Shown: positions 57,484 through 64,000 of the stretch, piece by piece | Layout of the letters: the number at the start of each line of letters is the position of its first letter | Numbering within the stretch: position 1 is the first letter of the stretch | NCBI RefSeq assembly: GCF_963678635.1 | Contig: NC_087069.1 | Span: 17,770,660-17,834,659 of the forward strand | DNA length: 64,000 nt | Source of the DNA: Symsagittifera roscoffensis | Lineage: Eukaryota > Xenacoelomorpha > Acoela > Convolutidae | Reading direction: 5' to 3' | The notes under the pieces: model-generated | What the model saw: the letters and a program-made list of their open reading frames with translations, nothing else | The model's database searches: none | What the model was told of the DNA's origin: nothing | Position numbers and translations under genes: made by a program

Positions 57484-60400
57484 TGGTTAGAGTCTGTGAC
57501 ATCAATGGGCTTCAGCAAAGAATAGCTTTTAGTCACACAACAAGTCTTTTAGACCTTTTTCTGTTCTGTATGAAGATGAAAGCTTAATCTTACGAAATAA
57601 TGGGCGGCATCATAAGATTTTTCGTGACCATTCGTCGATTTCGCTGCTCCGTCTTGGTTCAAGATCTATTCCAGGACTGTCAACTAGCTGACGCATATTC
57701 CGTTCCTACTGCACATCTATTGTAGACTCGCTGACCTAAGTTTTGTACACAAAAGCACTATCAAGAGAATTAAATGAAACTACTTCAAGTGGAGTTGCCC
57801 TTTTTGAAGTTTTTTTGATGATTTCTGTTCTTGGTGACTACTTTTGTTCAGTTGATCTAGGGAGATTGAACTAAAGTATTGAATGCTTTCAAATTCAGCA
57901 TTCAATTTTCTTTTTCAAAGTTAGTGGTCTATGATTTGATCAGGTACCATAAATCTGGAAGTGTAAGTGTTTAGTAATCTTTTAGGGCTCATACAACACT
58001 GAAGATCAATATTTCAAGTAAACCAAATGCCGACTATTCATGATATCCTCAGGACAAAGTGACGTGAAGGTTTGAAAATCAAGGAGATATCAGTTTTGTC
58101 GCCAGATCAAAGTAGTTAGTTGTATGACTTAGAAAGGGCTTGCCAGCAAATATGACAGAAAATTCTAACCGCAAAACTAAATAAATGTATCCACTGAAGC
58201 TTAAGGCATGCCAAAGAAACAAAGCACCTCGGTTCAGCTATCCGCCAGCTGAATTCCTTATAAGTCCACAAATTGTTTTTTACCTAAGACAGTTGAACAA
58301 AATCTCCGTTAGCCTACTATGAAAACGCTTTAAAGTGATAGACTTTTGCGATGATTTTCGAGATATTTCTTTAAAAGAACAACGCATAGTCAGAATAAAT
58401 TTGTATAAAAAGATTGATAATGGGTTGTTCAAAGTGTATCGAACAGTTTTTCTGACTACTAACTAGTTTGATTTCTTGCAAAAAATTATTCAAAGTAAAA
58501 ATGGTCGAAGTATCAATTGGTGAAAAAAAAGGACTTCCACAGCAGGAAACAAAAAAACTCCACAAACGACGACATAGATCAAAACAGACAATTTGCTCAG
58601 TTAAAATGTAACAAGGATAACGGTGACAATACAGAAAAAAATTCTTACAAAATTGTAGAGTGGCTTGAACAACCCTGAATTACTAATTTTAAATAATCAT
58701 CAAAACGATTATAGCAATGTATCGACCAATAATTTATCGCCTGAGTAATTTAAACAAAATTTTAAGTTTTTCCTTTAGAACATTGAACCCGATGTCTGTG
58801 AAATTCCTCCTTATACTAACTTTGCTTTCGCGGTCCAATCAATTCATTACCTTTTTTGTTCCCAATCTCTAGTCATTCGACAACAACATTTCGTAGTTCT
58901 CATGGAAATCACAAAAAACGGCCTTGAAGCAGTTAGGAGGATGATCATTAGATATTTTATTGTGTCCTGCCTTCTTTTTTTGTTTATTGATTTGATCATC
59001 GAAGGCAGCAAAAACATCTATCAAGATGACTGATGAAAAAATCGAAAGTTGCTGAAAACTACAAACTTGACCCTGACGGAGCCTCTGTTTGAAAAAAAAA
59101 TGCCGCAAAACGGCTTTGCTTTGACGATTCTATCCATTCAGAATCAAGCCGATCTAATAAACAATGCAACCATAGATTGTTTCATTAGAAATTAAAATGG
59201 GGATAATACTGCAGATTTTTCGAAAATCATTGACCAGTAAGTGAGTGGTTATGGTCGTATAGATTTCCATCAAATGTTTTGTTTGCCTAAATTATAATAA
59301 AAAAATGGAAACTTTAAGAACTAATTTTAGAGCCTGAGACAACACTAGCATTAAATGTTGCAAAAAAACAGTTTAGAAAAATGATTTATCAATCGTTACA
59401 GAAATTATCAGCATTACAAATTTATAAGATGATATCTCTAAAAAACATTTATCAATGTCAATTACCTTGAATCTGCAGAAAATTTGAGTGAAACTATAGC
59501 ATAGGTTCGAAAAAGTCCAAACAAGACTAAAAAAGTTGATTGGATTGGCTTGTTCATCAGTATTTGACTTTTTCATAAAAATAAAATCTCATTTATTCGC
59601 ACAAAATTGAATCATACTGTCCAAGACGATCTGCTAAAAAAAATTAACCACTAGCTTGATCGAATAATAACCAACGAGTTCGTGGCTGGTCTTTGGTTGA
59701 TGCGTTCAATAACATTAAAGTTTTGTCACGTTTCAAAAGTGTTCTGATTGTTAACTTAACAGAAAAAAGGCTTCAGAAGTCAATGATTCAAATGCTTGCA
59801 TCAACTACTGAGGTCAGTAATTTGCAGACTAACCGTTTTATTTTTTGATTCAATTCATAGAAACTTTTTATCTATTTTTCTATCGTATTTTTTGATGCAC
59901 GCTCGTTCTCTCAAGAAAAGTAGCTAGCGGTGCATCAAATTTCATTTCTTTTGAAATGGTGCAAATGACCAATTCAAATGAACAATTCCATGTGAAATCT
60001 CCTGAATAGATCTGAAATCAAATGCCATAACATAAGGATAATTATGATTAGCCGAACTGGTTCCATAACTAATGTTTAGAACAAAATCTAGAGCTTCCAA
60101 TGTAATATAGTATTTTTTTTGTTATCAGTCAGTGAGAAAGGAGTACCTGCATTGCTCAGGTAGTTTCGTTCAGCCAAAATTTTTTTTAATGAAACGGTTT
60201 CGTTTGATTTGCACCCAACTCTGCTTAAATTGTACTCATTGCCACAGTCATTCACCGAACAGGCTCTTTGGTATAAACATCTCTTTTGTTCGCCAGCTTT
60301 GTTCACCTATTCTTGGTAAAACATTGAGGTAAATGCAGATTGCTGGTGTTTTCAATCAGTTTTTTTTCTATTGATGATAGTACAAACTTTATTACTGCCA

Positions 60401-61199
60401 TTTGCGCACTTGTTGGTTAGACTCAGTGGTTTGAACTTGGTAGTATTTATCTTGATGCTCTGACATAATAACAGATAAATTAGTAGATTAACTCAGGGAA
60501 AATCTAACTGCAACACCAGTAAGTAGATGCCTGTCATATAATAAGAAATCACATGCACTTTTACGAAAGAAACGGAAATCGCCAGATGCAGGTACGATCC
60601 GCTTACATTCCGCCCGATAGCACCATCAATACCTGATGACTAATCTTCATTTTATTTGCTTTGTTTGTTTTGCATCCTTACCGTGTGAGAGTTCGGTCTC
60701 AATGAAAGCTCTTTGTGCAAAATTGGCATTTATTGTGATATTTTTTTCTCTATTCAGGAGCCTTGTGCATGCGGAAAAAAAATGAAATGTGATATGGGGT
60801 GTCTCGTTTTGCTGCTCCTTTAGCTTGAGTTCGCAGGACATAATCATAATTTTAATTGATGCGTGCTACACTCTCCAAGGGAGTTTATTGAGGGAGGATA
60901 AACTTGCTTCAATCTCCCAAATTTTCAAATCCGTGCACGGGACCATCATGTGATATAAATGCATCAAACTTTTTAAGTGAACTTATTTTCAAATTTAACG
61001 AGAAAAAGAGGTTTTTCAAAAAACATTACAGAGTTGTGAGCTTCAGTTGCTTATAAATTAGTAAACATTTTGCACTCATTGAAGCGCTTCATCAGTGGAG
61101 TTCGTTTTGTTTTGAATTGAGAACAATAGTTTTTCTTTTTGTTGTTTATTTCGTCTTCGGTAAAACCAGCTACATTTTTTTGAAAACATTTTTTACTGT

Positions 61200-61400
61200 G
61201 TTTTGCATGGCTTGTTTCGGTTTCTTCTTCCGGATTTATCTATCTATCGAATCGGTTTCTGCTTGAACAAGTAATTCTCTTCCAATGCGCTTTTCTGATG
61301 ATACTATAAATTTCCGAGCTCATGGAAGGGCTACTTGTCCAATAATCACAGCCAGAGCGCCGTTGTCTGTAATGTCGTGAGTATTGTGGCAGGTACAATT
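61200..61400 (-). pseudogene. Possible structural-protein-like fragment of a Polinton-type element (low confidence)
   Basis: The minus strand reads NGALAVIIGQVALP, stop, then ARKFIVSSEKRIGRELLVQA and ETDSIDR. A small Gly/Ala-rich hydrophobic helix followed by a basic 'KR.G.ELL' helix is the layout of minor capsid proteins in Polinton-like elements. The resemblance is loose and nothing nearby confirms it, apart from the PolB-like fossil 6 kb away on the same strand. Confidence 0.2.
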
Positions 61401-62918
61401 AATTGTGAAAGCGCGCGTACATTTTCCTAGTCAGAAAATTTTTGAAACTCTAAAGTAAAATCAATTTCAATCCTCAGAAACCGGTACCAGGCTACCAGTT
61501 TCTCCTCTTGATTCAATCGCAATGCTCTGCATTTTTATCCCGAATATTTTGTATAATTCACGTTGTTAAAAAATTTGAAATGCCTTGGTTCAGTACTGTG
61601 AGCGTAAATATTTTTCCTTGTTCGGTTAGTCATAAGGAATCTTATCAACGGTGTTCTGGTGCCACCCGCAATCTGATAAAAAATGATGTCTATATAGATA
61701 AACATTTTTTTGGTTCCAGCAGAAACAACAATAGTGTAGTTGGAGATAAGATTTTGTGCTGTGGGTGTGCTATGGATATGACTGGATCTTTTATAACCAA
61801 TATGCTAGTCTGTTCCATATCAATTATCTTTAAAAACTAGTAGCCTGCGAATTTGTGGACTCTCAAATGTAATTACTTGTCAATATTGCATCCATATTAA
61901 GAGATGTTTGGTAATGGGGTCAGTGCTTTAAGTGAAATTATTGAGAGCAACCTTCCGATTGATTTCGTTGATGCATTTTTGGACTAATTTCCTTCCTTTT
62001 GTATTTCAACTGTATCTCCATCATATGGTCTAGATATTTTATCTTTTGACATCTTTTAGGCATGTTTTAATTTTTGTATAGGAATCCATTTTGTTATCTG
62101 TTACATTGTTAAAATGAGTGAGAGCTGTTTTGATGCCAAGGCAATTCTCTATTCGCCCTGTAGATCACTTTTTTTGCTCTTCAGAATTTGAAAACTCGCT
62201 AATGTTGTTTGAGGCTGATCAGGCTGATCAAACCAATGATATACTAACTGAATCTTTGTCACCTTTAAAATTGTTAGACATTTTAATTTTAATCCTTCTT
62301 TTTCTAATACCTTGAGTAGTTCTGGCTGATAAAATTTACCCTCTATTAGTTCCTTATCGGCGACGATGATTTTATGAGTTGGTGGGTTTTTTGTCGGTAT
62401 GTCAAAAATTTTTAAAATTTTGTATCAGTAGGTCCATTTGTCCTCCAAAAACATTTTAAAATCAAAAACTGTAGTGATATATAATGTTTCTCTCCGAGGA
62501 ACTAGGTTTTCTATCAGTCTATGTTGTATACGTTTCGATGCTTTTTTCCTCAAATATATTGAAAGGTTTGTTTTTCCGCTTGGGTTCAACGCTCTTATCT
62601 ACCCAGATTTTCTAATCTGTTTTGTTTTTATCTTTGTTTGAATGATTCTGCAGTTAAGGTGGCATACTCTGATTTCAATGGTTATACACGTTAATTGCGG
62701 GACATGCAATCTATTGGAACCATTAGATACTTAAGGTCCTTGTGCAATCTGCACGTTTTTTAACATCTGCCCAGGTCAAGTGATCATTTTCCGTCTATGC
62801 CATACACTATCACCTTAAAACGCGGTGTTTTCCGACGAACTGATCGAACTTTTGTATATGCAGGTTTCTATATATATTTTTCTTCATTTTAGTCCTTGAA
62901 AATTTATTGATTCCTCTT

Positions 62919-63477
62919 TTATGTTCGTAACACTGCCAAAAAGGCTGGGCTTTTAGCAGTAAGTTTACTTTTCAGTAGTTTTTCTTCAGCTGCTGTAACC
63001 TTTCCGTTTTTTGTTTTCGTCTTCGTCTTCTCTATCGTTGCAGAATCTGAATCCTCATCGAGCGTTCCGTACGGTTCAGAGTCGTCTTTTTCTAATCCTT
63101 TGTTTTGTTCGGCTTTTTGAGCTAATTGTTCTTTTTCACTGTATGCATTAAACCTTCTGATTCTGCTTCTTTTAGATATTTTTGATCTGGAACTTGTTGA
63201 CGGTTTTCTGGGAGAAAGGATGGCTGTAGATGTTGAAAGGAGTTTCTGCAACCTCTGCTTTTTGCTTCGGTTGAGATTGTTCCCTACTAATTGACTGAAC
63301 CGTGACCTTGGCATACTGGTTCATAAAAACTATTCTTCTAGCTTGAGAGACCTCAGAATTAGTATGACAGTAGGGTTGTACTTTTTTTAGTTTGTTGTTC
63401 AAAAACATACAAAAAAATGATGCTTTAAGACTGATTGGAAGTTTATCAACGTAAAACTCTTCATTACCTTCGTTCAT
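62919..63477 (-). pseudogene. Unassigned charged protein, frame-broken
   Basis: Two overlapping open frames, 63,172-63,477 (101 codons) and 62,919-63,314 (131 codons), look like one reading interrupted by a frameshift near 63,240. The first begins NEGNEEFYVDKLPISLKASF and has CHTNSEVSQARRIVFMNQYA. The second is rich in Ser, Lys and acidic residues: RKPSTSSRSKISKRSRIRRF and DSEPYGTLDEDSDSATIEKT. Coding-like sequence may extend upstream to about 63,660 (QSLNVSGGNYNSLTKSKF). The composition suggests a disordered, possibly nucleic-acid-binding protein. Family not recognised. Confidence 0.35.
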
Positions 63478-63907
63478 TTTGACTCACTCTGACTTTTCAA
63501 AAATTTCCAAAAAAATTCGCTCACTAAACTTTGATTTTGTCAACGAGTTGTAATTGCCGCCTGATACGTTCAATGATTGAAGTGTCACAAAGCTCAGAAC
63601 TTGTTTTAGCTCATTTCCTTCAACTTCATTGAGAAAGTGAGCCTGTTCTTGTTGATTGTTTTCTGCTGTGGCAAAGATAGCTGTTTCAGGGGTTGTATGA
63701 CTGGAGGGTTAGTTCTTGTTCTTGTATTTGGGGTTTTAAACGGCTCAATTATGATAATTGCGGTTTGTTTTGTTTGATGGAGTTTTCAAGCAAAATTTGC
63801 AATGCATGGGGTTGTTATGTGATATAAATATGGTTCGAACTCAGAAAAAAAAAATTTCTGCTGCCATTTCTATGTTTTTATTCATTTGAAGCGATTTAGC
63901 GATAAAT

Positions 63908-64000
63908 NNNNNNNNNNNNNNNNNNNNNNNNNNNNNNNNNNNNNNNNNNNNNNNNNNNNNNNNNNNNNNNNNNNNNNNNNNNNNNNNNNNNNNNNNNNNN
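63908..64000. other. Assembly gap (Ns)
   Basis: 93 undetermined bases to the end of the window. Confidence 1.

Larger units (their letters stand above)
55578..62918. other. Long stretch with no confidently recognised gene
   Basis: AT-rich, less T/G-skewed than the Ty3-type regions. Coding-like islands on the minus strand are listed separately (57,247-57,483; 61,200-61,400). Open frames at 56,343-56,576, 56,651-56,988, 58,371-58,565, 58,869-59,108, 59,373-59,576 and 60,088-60,306 (-), and 61,508-61,840, 62,118-62,315 and 62,438-62,641 (+), lack motifs. I see no long repeat, LTR or RNA gene. Confidence 0.4.

Noticed and set aside
60088-60306. Cys-containing 72-codon minus frame as a possible small secreted protein
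   Set aside because: No signal peptide, no regular cysteine pattern and an overlapping plus-strand frame; not enough to call.

Overview
The window looks like a piece of a large, AT-rich animal genome that is almost entirely old, decaying transposable elements. No intact long gene is present, and the longest open frame is about 155 codons. The element families point to a metazoan: a BEL/Pao retrotransposon (essentially animal-restricted), Ty3/gypsy elements with an envelope-like third region, and fragments of the protein-primed family B DNA polymerases carried by Polinton/Maverick or adintovirus-like elements. I cannot place the species. The window ends in an assembly gap (63,908-64,000).

Layout. 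0-6.2 kb: a 20-bp GC-rich minisatellite, gag-like debris on + split by an 0.8-kb fold-back/MITE-like element (3,789-4,586), and four copies of a 97-bp tandem repeat. 9.1-10.2 kb (-): a decayed PolB-type protein with an OTU-like motif and an Exo I-like motif. 10.36-10.49 kb: palindromes TGACGTCA at exact 60-bp spacing. 12-26.8 kb (-): a Ty3/gypsy-type element read right to left as LTR (25,841-26,768), primer site, Gag (N-terminal part, capsid, CCHC knuckle, basic domain), protease, reverse transcriptase, RNase H, integrase, an unassigned stretch and an envelope-like region. Its pol is enlarged by a 1.6-1.7 kb tandem duplication. 28.6 kb (-): one isolated exon with good splice sites, the best candidate for host coding sequence. 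29.7-39.3 kb (-): a second copy or relative of the Ty3 element whose integrase has become a tandem array, with alternating short (A) and long (B) monomers forming a roughly 2.0-kb dimer repeated three times, followed by two further monomers.

39.3-41.9 kb (+): a BEL/Pao fossil with clear protease-to-RT-thumb sequence. Part of its leading sequence recurs at 45.65-47.7 kb. 42-45.3 kb: simple duplications and inverted repeats. 46.8-52 kb: unassigned coding-like islands. 53.27-55.3 kb (-): a second PolB-type fossil from another subfamily (C2H2 finger, Exo I, Exo II and a following conserved block). 55.3-63.9 kb: mostly unrecognised, with a few coding-like islands on the minus strand.

The parts do not work together as a pathway. 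They record successive insertions, nested insertion and segmental amplification. The most unusual structure is the higher-order integrase array at 30.2-36.2 kb. All three B monomers have glycine where the second catalytic aspartate should be, and all three A monomers lack the same residues, so the array was amplified from copies that were already dead.
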